A stretch of DNA of 64,000 nucleotides, taken from positions 64,971,454-65,035,453 of the forward strand of contig CM056742.1 in the NCBI GenBank assembly GCA_029851415.1, given 5' to 3'. The position numbers and the translations under genes were made by a program. Position 1 is the first letter of the stretch. Each line of letters starts with the position of its first letter. The notes beneath the pieces are model-generated. The model had not been told where the DNA came from. It did no database searches and worked only from the letters and a program-made list of their open reading frames with translations. This DNA comes from Eretmocerus hayati (Eukaryota > Arthropoda > Insecta > Hymenoptera > Aphelinidae). Positions 42,227 through 53,512 of the stretch are shown one piece after another.

Positions 42227-42271
42227 GCTCCAAGTGCAGCCCGAATGTCACACTCGAAGCCCCCTACGGGG

Positions 42272-42282
42272 TCTCTCTCTCT
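42272..42282. repeat. Short (TC)n between F and G
   Basis: Five TC units separate the 5' end of minus-strand element F from the 5' end of plus-strand element G. Confidence 0.8.
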
Positions 42283-42340
42283 TGCTGATGAGCCTCCTCT
42301 GATTGAGCATTATATTGAAGCAAACGAGTCATCGGCCAAT

Positions 42341-43102
42341 ATGGCAGATTCACCGGGAAATTGGGACAGCCTCACTACTGCTCAGCAACTTTCTGTTCTT
42401 CTGAATGTAGTTAACAGTGTGAACACTAAGTCGGATCAGACAAATCAGCGTTTAGATGACTTGTCTACCAAGGTCGACAAATTTACCAAGTCAATGGGAC
42501 AACAAGATGAGAGAATTAGCGCTCTTGAAGATGAGAATATATGTCTTCGGAATGAACTCGAGCAGTTGAAAGATTTACGCACCAGTGCAATGCCTAGTAC
42601 TGAGATGAAAGTTGTCGGCATTCCTAAAACTTCCTCTGTCTGTTCCATTGCATTCGCTCACTCGTGCTATTTTTAAAACGCTCAAAATCGAGTCACTGTA
42701 CAATGATATTCTTGAGATCCGTGAGTTGAAATCCAAGAATGATATCCGAGTGCAGATAAGCTTCATGCTTCAAAGCAAAATGACGATATTTTCTCGTACA
42801 TTATTGAATTCACATCAGTTGCTCTACGTGATCATGTGGTGAAAGTCAAACGAGATTTCGGGGAATGGACTTGTGGCGCTTTTATAAACTCGACTGACGA
42901 TACTGAGTGTCGTAGTAAGGTAAATTTATTGGAGATGCTCCCTCAAGCTGTTCATAATTTACGCATGATGGGGAAAGAACGCGCGCAGCAGTATAATTTT
43001 GAGTATGTGTGGGTCCGAAACGGCAATGTATACGTGCGTAAGGATGATGGTAGTGATAGAGTAGCAATTGTAACTGAGGCTGATTTGGAGAAGATGTCAT
43101 GA
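42341..43102 (+). pseudogene. ORF1 of element G (coiled coil plus FP-like domain)
   Basis: The start is ATG at 42341 (MADSPGNWDSL). Residues about 25-75 form a long helix with heptad spacing (TKSDQTNQRLDDLSTKV). After frameshifts near 42640 and 42790, the last segment (42836-43102) gives VKVKRDFGEW through VWVRNGNVYVRKDDGS, which resembles the baculovirus FP-type domain found in ORF1 of CR1/Jockey-group elements. The role would be RNA binding. It is not translatable as one protein now. Confidence 0.75.
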
Positions 43103-43129
43103 CTTCCTTCTCACACGATAATCGATGGT

Positions 43130-45996
43130 GGAGGGACAGCTTGCGAGTCTCTCAGGGTAGCTCAGGCTAATGTAAATTCTCTCAAGGAACATTTTAGTGA
43201 AGTCTCAACGCTACTTAACAATCACAATTTTGATATTTTGGCTTTGTCTGAAACGTGGCTGACCCCAAATCCGATGAACTCTTTTCGATACCGAATTATA
43301 CATTTGTTCGAAATGATCGAGACCTGAAATCCACCACAGGCAAACGAGTCTTTGTCCAAGGCGGGGGCTTTGCTGTATATATTCAGAATGACTTGAAGTT
43401 CAAGGTATTAGACGCTTCGAAAAACTCAAATATCAATGAAACTGAAATTTTGATCCTCGAAATCAGTACAAATGATTGTATTATTTTATTGGCTTCAGTT
43501 TACCGACGACCAAAAGGAAATGCCTCAACGCAGTTTTTCAACGAACTTCAGAAATGGTCGCATTCTTACGCCAATGTTATCGTAGCTGGTGATTTAAACT
43601 CTGATCTATTATCCCAAGAGTACTATTCCTCCCATTTGCGTAATTTGATCTATGAAAACTCCTTGTTTTGTGTACCCTTTAAGTCAACGCACCATCTTGA
43701 GAACAGTGATACTTGGATCGATGTTATCCTTACTGATTGTGCTGATAAAGTTGTGAGTACATCCAAATCGATTGCCTCATTCATCAACGGTCATGACTAC
43801 CTCTCAAAAGAATATAAATTTGCCTCAATTGTCAAAAAATCCCCAGTCATCTCCTCGCACGATTATCGTAACTTTGACCCTGCAAATTTCAATAATCAGT
43901 ATGAATTGGCTTTGAACAACATATCAATATTCAACATTGAGGATGTGAACGACTCACTTATGAAATTTCAGACGACAGTTTTGAGTCTCCTTGATCAGAT
44001 GGCACCCATTTCTACACGGTCTATTCGTGAACGCGTAACTCCCTGGGTTACACGTGAATCGAAGAACGAGGCTAAGGAACGTGATAGGATGTATAAAATT
44101 GCAAAAAGGTCGGGTGACCCTAGGTTATGGTCCAAATATAAACTGCTTCCTAAGCAACTCAAGTATAAGATGAGGAAAGCCAAAGATGACTACTGCCTAA
44201 AATCTCTTTCAGAAGCCTCGGGTAGAAGGGGTTGTTGGAAAGTGCTAAAGAAGTTGGGTCCATCTAAAGGTATCAATAGTTCGCCTTTGCAGTTCTTTTC
44301 AGCTGGAAATCTCAATGAATTCTACTCAGAATTATCTTGTCAGTACCCAAATTGTGATACGACCAATTTACAGTCTATCATGAAAAGTGACGCGAATTGT
44401 CACTATCCACCATTCTCTCTGGAAGAAATTGATGGTACCCAAGTCTATGAAGCAATGCTAGAATGCCTCCCGAAATCCAAAGGGCACAGCGACGATGGAC
44501 TGTGTCTACGGTATTTCAAAACTGTCTTCCCATCGTTAGTACCATACTTGGTCAATCTATTCAATTTGTCAATCAAAACATGCCAATATCCTCAGCTTTG
44601 GAAGGAGTCACTTGTCATACCACTTAGTAAGACCTCTAAGCCTAAATCATTGTCGGACACGAGACACATTTCGAATTTACCACATTTTGTTGAAGTCTTT
44701 GATACTATCATAACTAGCCAATTGGTGGAACATCTTGAGCAGAATAAGATTTTATCCCCTCTTCAATCGGGATTCCGTGCCAATTTCGACACGCAGACTG
44801 CCCTACTAAAAATCTCTGAAGATATCCGTTTAGGTATCGAAAATGGCTCAGTTACGCTTCAGGTTCTCTTTGATTTCAAATCCGCATTTTGCAGTGTCAA
44901 TCATGAACTTCTACTACGAAGGATGAAGGAGATAAATTTTTCTGACGAGGTAATCACGTGGTTCCACTAATACCTAAGCTCCAGATATCAATCTGTCATC
45001 GATGAAGATGCCATCCCATGTGAGTTTAAGCCTTGCACCTCGGGCTTTCCTCAGGGCTCAAATCCGGGGCCAGTAGTTTTTCTGACACTCATCGATCCGA
45101 TCACTCAGATCTTGAAACATTGTAAGTGTATGCTCTTCGCCGATGCTCAAATTTATATTCAAGGTAAACCCTTCAGAATTACCAGAGATGATTGACAAAT
45201 TGAATGAAGACTCATCTATGATTGTCCAGTGGGTAGGAGAGTTCAAACTCCGGTTAAATATTCCCAAGACGCAAGCAATTTTGAGTGGATCAGTTCAGTG
45301 CCATATGAGGCTTGATGGGCATGCCCTTCAGCCTTATATCTTCGATGGTCATATCATACCATTGCAAGAATCAGTGAAGAACCTGGGCGTAATTTCCTCA
45401 AAAGCTCTCTCGTGTAATGTTTATGTATCCAGCATTTGCTCTAAAGTGCATGGAGTTTTGCATAAGTTGCGATATCGTGGCCACTTCGTGTCAACTGCAG
45501 TGAAAAAATTGCTTGTCAGCTCACTCATCATTCCTCATTTTGATTATGCGTGTTTAGTGTACTACGATTTATCAGGTTATCTCGTGAAGAAGCTGAAATG
45601 TCTCCTCAACATTTGCGTTCACTTCATATTCCAAAATGCCGTCGCGACGCAGCTCTGAAACCTTATTATGAGAATTTGCATTGCCTGTCACTATCACGTC
45701 GTCGGGAGTACTTTTTATGTGTACAAGCTCACAAAACCTTCACTACTGCTACCCCGCAGTATCTGAAGGATTTATTCAAACCCTTCGACAGCGAAATTCG
45801 ACGATCAGGAAGGATAAAGTCGACGCGGATCCATACTCCTTTGACGCGTACTGTGGCATATGAGAACGCCTTCTCTCGCCAGGCAACGAAATTGTGAGAA
45901 TCTGTCCCTGTTGATATTTGTCTAAAAGTCCCTCTTGAATCTTTTAAATTTGCTGCTTACGAATATCTGTATAAAAAGGAAGAAACCGGAATGTGA
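43130..45996 (+). pseudogene. ORF2 of element G (endonuclease and RT), broken
   Basis: The endonuclease begins in one frame (VAQANVNSL, LALSETWL) and shifts by one base near 43258. The long frame 43255-44970 then holds the VYRRP and AGDLNSD boxes and RT up to FDFKSAF. A TAA at 44968-44970 interrupts RT. Beyond it the catalytic box reads FADAQ, not FADDxQ, so one catalytic Asp is lost. More frameshifts follow near 45170 and 45600, and the C-terminal remnant ends at 45996. Confidence 0.85.
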
Positions 45997-46010
45997 GTGA
46001 TATTATAATA

Positions 46011-46823
46011 TTAAGAGACAAGTCGGTTCATTTTCCCCCACGGAATCCCTATATCAGGCTTGCCAACATAAAATCAAAATCAGTGTTGCCAACTTGAGTG
46101 TACGAAAAGTCCCTAGCTCGGCTCAAATGTCCCTAGATTTTCGCGATCTATAGAATATTTTATCGCATGTATTAAAACGTTGGTATTACATATTCGATTT
46201 GCTCCTTACACTTGCCGTGAATATGGTCGCTGATCGGTCTCACAGAGCCCTTTCGAACACAGCCCAAGCTTCCGTATCCGTTAGCGAAGGTCGGGAGCAA
46301 TCGATTTTAAAAATTCTGTTTAATTTTCGTATATTATGACATGCAGGGAGCGATTTTAAGGCATTTTTTAATGTTTTTTTTTAAGAGTTCGAGACATCGT
46401 CATTGTCAGCATCGAAGGTAGCTGGGTAACTTTTCAAGGTTAACGCGGCCGCCTTACTTTCAGATGTGACATAATTCGGATGTTCGAGTTTATTCGATTA
46501 TTATTATCATTCATATTTATTATTGTTTTGTATTCGAGTTTATTCGATTATTATTATCATTCATATTTATTATTGTTTTGTATTATTCGAGATGGGACAG
46601 ACATTCTTTCAAAAAATTGATATCTGTGGTTTTCGAAGGAAGATTTAGTGATATCGAACAATTGTTCCAAATTCAACTGGTCTCCGAAGAAAGATTTTGT
46701 GTCAAATAATTGTACTAAATTTTCAAAATCATTGCGATTGGAGGAATGTTGATCCATCATCTGTGAATGTTTAGTGTGGTTTGGACAGTGTTCAAGTGGA
46801 TATGTAACTCTTCATCTCATAAG
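46011..46823. other. AT-rich stretch, no supported gene
   Basis: It includes a tandem duplication of about 52 bp at 46483-46587 (GTTTATTCGATTATTATTATC twice). A minus-strand frame at 46557-46760 partly overlaps that repeat and has no recognisable domain. Confidence 0.5.
46483..46587. repeat. 52-bp direct tandem duplication
   Basis: TATTCGAGTTTATTCGATT and the following ATTATCATTCATATTTATTATTG occur twice in immediate succession without visible differences, so the duplication is recent. Confidence 0.8.
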
Positions 46824-46917
46824 TTGAAGGAGACATGATCAGATGAGACTGAAACGTCTTTCTGGTTTACCAGTGTCGGGCCAGAGCGATGCTCAGATCA
46901 GAGGAAATCCAGCAACT
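46824..46917. repeat. 94-bp conserved block, copy 1
   Basis: Identical by eye to 47748-47841 and 49322-49415, while flanking sequence has diverged. It contains the perfect stem CTGGT-TT-ACCAG and further complementary segments. It is not coding in any single frame. No known RNA family was recognised. Confidence 0.8.
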
Positions 46918-47747
46918 CACTTCTGAAGAGTGGCGTTAGTGTGATGTGTTGAATTTCTGTATAGAATGATCGATGTAGATGATGGATCATTTTAATTCAT
47001 GGAATTTGCGTGGAATGACTTCGAGGGATAGGAATTTGATTTTGAAAACTAATTGTTAAATAATTTACTGAAATAAATCATTCCATCTTTCATTGTTTAA
47101 AGATTGTAAATTTCCTCTCAATGTTGAGTGTATCAGCCTAGATTTTTATTCAATTTGAATTGAATGTGTATTTGGAGTTTGAAAATCGTCAGAAATCGAA
47201 TGTCATGCCCTCTCGAATATACATTACTCAATCAGTGAAGTGAATTTACGAGGGGCGATGGGTTGGTGAATTTTGCTAATGGAAACATAATTTTATCTCA
47301 TCGCTGATGTTCTTTAAATTTTCGACGTTAATTGAAATTGGCTTTCAATAAGTTTGAGATTGTTATAATGATTCTTGTGAATGAATTCTCTATAACTTGA
47401 TACATGAAGTCGTTCCGGAAGAGCTTGAATGATGTTCTGTGACACTTAATTATTCGTGAATATTCAGAACATTTATTGAGTTTTATCCACAACAAAAGTT
47501 GTTTCTGCTTTCGGACTATGATATAGGTCGTCGAAAAATTGTATCTATGTAAAGTATTTGACTCAATGAAGCTACTTTGATACGATTGTTGTTTGTAGAA
47601 GATTATTTGAATAGTTATAAAGGCGATTATAGATATTGATCTATCATCCCCATTATGTGTTTTTGAACTGACGTTGAATAGAAACTGGAGTGAAAAGTGG
47701 ATAGTGTATTCTGTTTTGAGTGAAATTGTAGCTCTCCTCCACAAAAA

Positions 47748-47841
47748 TTGAAGGAGACATGATCAGATGAGACTGAAACGTCTTTCTGGTTTACCAGTGT
47801 CGGGCCAGAGCGATGCTCAGATCAGAGGAAATCCAGCAACT
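47748..47841. repeat. 94-bp conserved block, copy 2
   Basis: Same sequence as copy 1. Here the block is part of a longer duplication (about 47725-48090) shared with copy 3. Confidence 0.8.
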
Positions 47842-47903
47842 TGCTTTTGAAGAGCGGCGTTAGTGTTTTGTTGTTTTTTCCAACATTCTTTCGAGACAAG
47901 ACC

Positions 47904-48090
47904 TTACAATTGCGGTAGCTTGGCAACATGATTTCGTAGTCTGTCGATCTCAGAGATGAAAGTCTCGATCTCTATATGAGCCATGGCATTGTACAAAAAT
48001 GTTGCAACTGGCAATGTAGGAATCGCTCTTCGGAATGTGGATGGAGTGGTGTGATTTTGAGGAGTTTTACGAGTATGTATAAAGGGGATG
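47904..48090 (-). CDS. Hypothetical small reading frame, paralogue 1
   Basis: The frame ends ...MAHIEIETFISEIDRLRNHV, then AKLPQL and TAA at 47906-47904. It aligns residue by residue with the frame at 49478-49666 over about 60 positions. The two stops differ (TAA and TAG) but are in the same place. Upstream of MAHIE the frame is open back to a stop near 48100 without another Met, so either MAHIE is the start or this is a terminal exon. No known domain. The 94-bp block follows about 60 bp downstream. The other frames at 47328-47744 look like chance. Confidence 0.35.
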
Positions 48091-48379
48091 AATTGATCTT
48101 ATCATGGAATGACTTCTAAATTGAATCATGTGAATAAAGATAAATATGGAAATATTATCATTTGAATATGGAAATATTATCATTTGAATATGGGAAATAC
48201 GACTTCTTTCTCGAGTGATAGAGAAATTGATGGAAAAATTATCTATTCAATTTTTCATCCGTCTGAAATTGAACTCGAAGAAACCTTTCGAAAATGAAGA
48301 TAGTTGAAAAAATCTATCATGGTTCGTTTTATGCTATTAATTTCTTAATACTAGAGGAAATGAATGGACACGAGGAGGT

Positions 48380-48401
48380 GGTTGGGGACAAACCCCCAAC
48401 C
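48380..48401. other. Hairpin 1 of 3 (GGTTGGGG stem)
   Basis: GGTTGGGG pairs with CCCCAACC across a 6-nt loop. It is preceded by GACACGAGG and followed by ATGTGATT, a context shared with the other two. Confidence 0.65.
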
Positions 48402-48517
48402 ATGTGATTATTTTATTCAAAGAATGAGATTCTAATATTGATTCATCTTGATACAAATAATATATATATGCTATCTTCGAATGATTTCGTTAGGGGGAGT
48501 AAATAGACACGAGGGAT

Positions 48518-48539
48518 GGTTGAGGACATACCCTCAACC
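48518..48539. other. Hairpin 2 of 3 (GGTTGAGG stem)
   Basis: GGTTGAGG pairs with CCTCAACC. Relative to hairpin 1 a G-C pair is replaced by A-T, a compensatory change that keeps the stem. Confidence 0.65.
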
Positions 48540-48803
48540 ATATGATTTTCTTTATTCATTTCTATGGCATTCAAACACTGACACATCGAGTTTACGGTTA
48601 CGATAAACATCATTTACAGAGAATGGAATCGAATTGATAATATTGTAGATTTCATCTAAATATCTTCATAATCGGAAACATATCAACCCTTTTGGAATCA
48701 AATGACAACCAATTTTCCGAAATTGAAGATTTCTTATATATATCGATATAAGACACTATAGATTCATTTTATTGTTAGAGAGAGTGAATAAATACGAATA
48801 GAT

Positions 48804-48825
48804 GGTTGGGGACATATGTCCAACC
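48804..48825. other. Hairpin 3 of 3 (GGTTGG stem)
   Basis: GGTTGG pairs with CCAACC around a longer loop with its own dyad (GACATATGTC). It shares the flanking GAATAAATACGA-type sequence with copies 1 and 2. Confidence 0.6.
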
Positions 48826-49321
48826 AGCTGATTTCGTTATCGAAATATTCAGATTTAAATATTAACACATTATGTTCTGTTATAAGTTAAATGTGAAAAC
48901 CTTACATACAACGGAAACCATCTAATGGTTGAACAGTGGTGGGTTTCATATCATTTCGAGAAATTTATGGTAAGTGTTGGTAATTTGGAGATCTGCTATG
49001 TTTTAGTCGATGAATTACATCTGTATTAACATAATCATTGTAGTGGGTCGGAAAGAGAAGCTTTCTCGGCCGTCGATAAAGTTTGATTACATCTGATGGA
49101 ACGAATGGAAAGATTACTACATGAGTAGATGGAACTTCCAAGGACTTCTTCGATTAGATTGAAATATATTTTTCTATTGGCGATATTTTGCTGTTCAACA
49201 AATTGTTGAAAATATCAACATACTAATTCATCATTCCTGTTTCATGATTTCCAATTCATGTCGAGTATCAATGTGATAGTGTTTTTTGATATTGTGGAAA
49301 TGTAACTCTTCTTCGCAAAAA

Positions 49322-49415
49322 TTGAAGGAGACATGATCAGATGAGACTGAAACGTCTTTCTGGTTTACCAGTGTCGGGCCAGAGCGATGCTCAGATCAGA
49401 GGAAATCCAGCAACT
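49322..49415. repeat. 94-bp conserved block, copy 3
   Basis: Same sequence as copies 1 and 2. It lies just beyond the stop of the small frame 49478-49666, as copy 2 does beyond its paralogue. Confidence 0.8.
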
Positions 49416-49477
49416 TGCTTTTGAAGAGTGGCGTTAGTGTTTTGTTGTTTTTTTCAACATTCTTCCGAGACAAGACC

Positions 49478-49666
49478 CTACAATTGCGGTAGCTTGGCAA
49501 CATGATTTCGTAGTCTGTCGATCTCAGAGATGATAGTCTCGATCTCTATATGAGCCATGGCATTGTACGAAAATGTTGCAACTGGCAATGTAGGAATTGC
49601 TCTTTGGAATGTGGAAGGACTGGTGTTGTTGTGAGATTCATTTGTGTGTGTATGATAGGAATACAT
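49478..49666 (-). CDS. Hypothetical small reading frame, paralogue 2 (62 aa)
   Basis: Starts MYSYHTHTNESHNN and ends RNHVAKLPQL. It is the better-preserved member of the pair with 47904-48090; most differences sit in the N-terminal third. The C-terminal half is predicted helical with acidic and hydrophobic alternation (IEIETIISEIDRL). There is no signal peptide or known domain. It could be a small gene, a terminal exon or part of a repeat. Confidence 0.35.
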   Translation of the reverse strand: MYSYHTHTNESHNNTSPSTFQRAIPTLPVATFSYNAMAHIEIETIISEIDRLRNHVAKLPQL

Positions 49667-50509
49667 TGATATTTTTTCATGTGAAAAGCTTTTGAAGGTA
49701 TCCTAAAATTATCAAATCATCCTTGAAAGTTTCATCTAGTGAATGCATGATATGAATGATTTTATACCTTCACGAGAAGATAGAAAAAGCTGAAGTACAA
49801 TCCGAATACGTTGTTTGAAAAATTGTGATTCAATTTGTAGAATTCACATATTTTTAGCTTGAATTTCCAAGTTTTATCATCTGTTAATACAGTAGCACTC
49901 ACATATGAACATTGGGTGAATTCGTCGCATTCCACTTTACTGTTTTTCCATCGTTGTTCTTCAAAATTCTTCTTAATTCTGCCACCGCGATACGTGTTTT
50001 TATCCTTCAGATCTCCAGTGTCCCTCTCCAAGATTACTCTAAATGCTTGAAATCGGCACTGGTGTCAATTTGTCCACGGTCTACTTTCTGGTGGGTATTG
50101 GTCTGTGAATAAGATTAGATTCCATTTCAAACTTTTCTAGGAATCAAGTTTGGCTCATTTAAAAAATGAGCAGATTCATCTGTTGTTATTTACTGAAATG
50201 TGCACCGTTATATGTAGTGCGAAACGGGGATTTGAAAAAAATACCACGGAAATGAATGAGGGAAAGAATTTTTCTTAATTTAAACCTCTCAAATCGCGCA
50301 ACGATTCAAGAGGAAATTTGTTACTGAGATTTTGTTCATTCTGGATTGCGCGGGATTATTGAACCAGAATGAATCATCTGTATATCTTTTCTAGGCTGCG
50401 TATGATTCGAAATCATTAATCCTATGCTAATATTGTGAACTATGACTCGAATTTGATGGTAAATTTCAAAGCTTCTCTAACTAGGATGATCAAATTATGG
50501 AATTGTAGT
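49667..50509. other. No supported gene
   Basis: AT-rich sequence with only short frames (for example 49762-50031 minus) that show no recognisable features. Any downstream exons spliced to the array at 50510-54775 could lie here, but none can be called. Confidence 0.4.
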
Positions 50510-50524
50510 GTCAGGAGTACTCAC

Positions 50525-50563
50525 CCTTGCTATAATTGCTTGGCTGCCATCTTCCGATTTCAT
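50525..50563 (-). CDS. Candidate short coding exon, array unit 1
   Basis: MKSEDGSQAIIAR is encoded directly before a GTGAGT donor (50524-50519). The frame upstream of the Met differs from the other units, whereas these 13 codons are conserved, which suggests 5' UTR followed by a first coding exon. The parent gene would lie to the left on the minus strand and is not identified. Confidence 0.4.
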
Positions 50564-51506
50564 TGTGATTCGCCTGATGGGGCAGTGCCTGTAGATTGAT
50601 GCCACGTGAGCCTTATACAGCACGCTCAGCTCACCACTCCACTGCCGCTGCTTTGCTGTTGTATTCCGTTCGAGTGCCTGGGCTTCGATGTGCTCGCTAG
50701 GAGAGCACGCGAGGAACTGACGGCGCGAGAGCAAACGTGCGTCAGAGGCGCCTTTCCCCCTCCGCTCTTCTTTGCATGTGTAACTTGCTTCTCCTGGCAC
50801 ACGTGTGTTCGCGCGCGGAATGTATGCACGACTGCGGCAGGCAAGGGCACGCGCGAACCGATAGACTCTCCTCTCTCTCCTTCGCTAGCGTGACTACATA
50901 TGCCGCAAGTTGAGAGTTACAAAAAAACTTTCAGGAAAAATTCGATGGAAAAATCATTTTTTATATTTTCATCCTCCTAAAATCGCGCAAGAAATATAAT
51001 TTTTTTTTCTATAAATTTTTGAAGAAAAATCCATTTTTTTATCTTCATCTTCCCAAAGTCGCGCAAAAAATATAATTTTTTTCGGCAAATTCTTGATGGA
51101 GAATCAATTTTTTTATTTCCATCCTCTCGAAATCGCGCGCGCAAGAGAGTTTTTTTTTTTAATCTTCGATAGAAAATCCATTTTTTTTATTCTCATCCAC
51201 TTGGAATTGCGCAGAAATTTAATTTTCGATCTCTAGAAATTTTCGTGATAAATTCATCTTATTCCTTCTCATCTCCCCAAAATCACGCATGAGTTGAATT
51301 TTTATTTTTCCTAGCTTGGTACTTCTAGGATGAAATAAAAATCTGTAATTGTACTGATCTAATTTCCGTTCATGGACTTCACGGACTGATTGAATTGTGT
51401 ATCATTCAGATCTTCAAAGATTACGACTTAATCACTATTTCGGATTTCAAAAATGCTTCTACTCGAATGATTAGTATTCTCAACGCGCACTATTGGGTGT
51501 ACTTAC

Positions 51507-51548
51507 TTTTGCTAAAACTGCTTGACTGCCATCTTCTGATTTCACCAT
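51507..51548 (-). CDS. Candidate short coding exon, array unit 2
   Basis: MVKSEDGSQAVLAK lies directly before GTAAGT (51506-51501), a consensus donor in phase 0. About 170 bp upstream on the minus strand is TCAGTT, matching the arthropod initiator, and further up a CACGTG E-box, both in every unit. A longer open frame extends to 51833, but its upstream part is not conserved in frame with unit 1. Confidence 0.4.
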
Positions 51549-52488
51549 GATGTGTGTGATTGAAGGGATGCGTAGAGATTGGTGCTGCTTGAGTCTTGTA
51601 CACCACCCGCAGCTCCCCACTCCACTGACGCTGCTCCGCTGTTGTATCCCGTTCGAGTGCCTGGGCTTCGATGTGCTCGCTAGGAGAGCACGCGAGGAAC
51701 TGACGGCGCGAGAGCAAACGTGCGTCAGAGGCGCCTTTCTCCCTCCGCTCCTCTTTGCATGTGTAACTTGCTTCTCCTGGCACACGTGTGTTCGCGCGCG
51801 GAATGTATGCACGACTGCGGCAGGCAAGGGCACGCGCGAACCGATAGACTCTCCTCTCTCTCCTTCGCTAGCGTGACTACATATGCCGCAAGTTGAGAGT
51901 TACAAAAAAACTTTCAGGAAAAATTCGATGGAAAAATCATTTTTTATATTTTCATCCTCCTAAAATCGCGCAAGAAATATAATTTTTTTTTCTGTAAATT
52001 TTTGAAGAAAAATCCATTTTTTTATCTTCATCTTCCCAAAGTCGCGCAAAAAATATAATTTTTTTCGGCAAATTCTTGATGGAGAATCAATTTTTTTATT
52101 TCCATCCTCTCGAAATCGCGCGCGCAAGAGAGTTTTTTTTTTAATCTTTTATAGAAAATCCATTTTTTTTATTCTCATCCACTTGGAATTGCGCAGAAAT
52201 TTAATTTTCGATCTCTAGAAATTTTCGTGATAAATTCATCTTATTCCTTCTCATCTCCCCAAAATCACGCATGAGTTGAATTTTTATTTTTCCTAGCTTG
52301 GTACTTCTAGGATGATATAAAAATCTGTAATTGTACTGATCTAATTTCCGTTCATGGACTTCACGGACTGATTGAATTGTGTATCATTCAGATCTTCAAA
52401 GATTACGACTTAATCACTATTTCGGATTTCAAAAATGCTTCTACTCGAATGATTAGTATTCTCAACGCGCACTATTGGGTGTACTTAC

Positions 52489-52530
52489 TTTTGCTAAAAC
52501 TGCTTGACTGCCATCTTCTGATTTCACCAT
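52489..52530 (-). CDS. Candidate short coding exon, array unit 3
   Basis: Same 14 codons and GTAAGT donor as unit 2, 982 bp further on. Confidence 0.4.
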
Positions 52531-53470
52531 GATGTGTGTGATTGAAGGGATGCGTAGAGATTGGTGCTGCTTGAGTCTTGTACACCACCCGCAGCTCCCC
52601 ACTCCACTGACGCTGCTCCGCTGTTGTATCCCGTTCGAGTGCCTGGGCTTCGATGTGCTCGCTAGGAGAGCACGCGAGGAACTGACGGCGCGAGAGCAAA
52701 CGTGCGTCAGAGGCGCCTTTCCCCCTCCGCTCCTCTTTGCATGTGTAACTTGCTTCTCCTGGCACACGTGTGTTCGCGCGCGGAATGTATGCACGACTGC
52801 GGCAGGCAAGGGCACGCGCGAACCGATAGACTCTCCTCTCTCTCCTTCGCTAGCGTGACTACATATGCCGCAAGTTGAGAGTTACTAAAAAACTTTCAGG
52901 AAAAATTCGATGGAAAAATCATTTTTTATATTTTCATCCTCCTAAAATCGCGCAAGAAATATAATTTTTTTTTCTGTAAATTTTTGAAGAAAAATCCATT
53001 TTTTTATCTTCATCTTCCCAAAGTCGCGCAAAAAATATAATTTTTTCGGCAAATTCTTGATGGAGAATCAATTTTTCTATTTCCATCCTCTCGAAATCGC
53101 GCGCGCAAGAGAGTTTTTTTTTTTAATCTTCGATAGAAAATCCATTTTTTTTATTTTCATCCACTCGAAATTGCGCAAAAATTTAATTTTCGATCTTTAG
53201 AAATTTTCGTGATAAATTCATCTTATTCCTTTTCATCTCCCCAAAATCACGCATGAGTTGAATTTCTATTTTTCCTAGCTTGGTACTTCTAGAATGATAT
53301 GAATATCTGTAATTGTACTGATCTGATTTCCGTTCATAGACTTCACGGACTGATTGAATTGTGTATCATTCATATCTTCAAAGATTACGACTTAATCACT
53401 ATTTCGGATTTCAAAAATGCTTCTACTCGAATGATTAGTATTCTCAACGCGCACTATTGGGTGTACTTAC

Positions 53471-53512
53471 TTTTGCTAGAACTGCTTGACTGCCATCTTC
53501 TGATTTCACCAT
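53471..53512 (-). CDS. Candidate short coding exon, array unit 4
   Basis: Same donor and peptide as units 2 and 3 except for a synonymous-looking third-position change near the Leu codon. The GC-rich block carries a few more substitutions than units 2 and 3. Confidence 0.4.

Larger units (their letters stand above)
34776..42271 (-). mobile_element. R1-clade retrotransposon, copy F (old, heavily mutated)
   Basis: It runs from the ORF2 3' region through ORF1 to the family 5' end at 42271 (CCCCGTAGGGG next to a short (TC)n). The 3' UTR is lost at 34776, where the long-inverted-repeat element starts. ORF1 is split by a 2.6-kb insertion (38541-41141). Further damage includes an ORF1-ORF2 fusing deletion, stops and frameshifts. 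It is more diverged than A-D and must predate them. Confidence 0.95.
42283..46010 (+). mobile_element. Plus-strand non-LTR retrotransposon G (CR1/Jockey-like), decayed
   Basis: It starts right after the TC tract with a short 5' UTR and has ORF1 with a coiled coil and an FP-like C-terminal domain, ORF2 with endonuclease and RT, and no obvious tail after the ORF2 stop at 45994-45996. Several frameshifts and stops show it is inactive. The 3' boundary is approximate. The family differs from I and J in sequence. Confidence 0.85.
48091..49321. other. AT-rich spacer with three covarying hairpins
   Basis: No gene is supported. It includes a 23-bp repeat near 48147-48195 and three related segments starting near 48355, 48490 and 48778 that each end in a hairpin listed below. 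Confidence 0.6.

Noticed and set aside
46824..46917. Hammerhead-ribozyme-like string (GATGAG...GAAACGTC) in the 94-bp block
   Set aside because: The conserved CUGANGA core is not matched and there is no room for stems II and III, so it does not fit a hammerhead.
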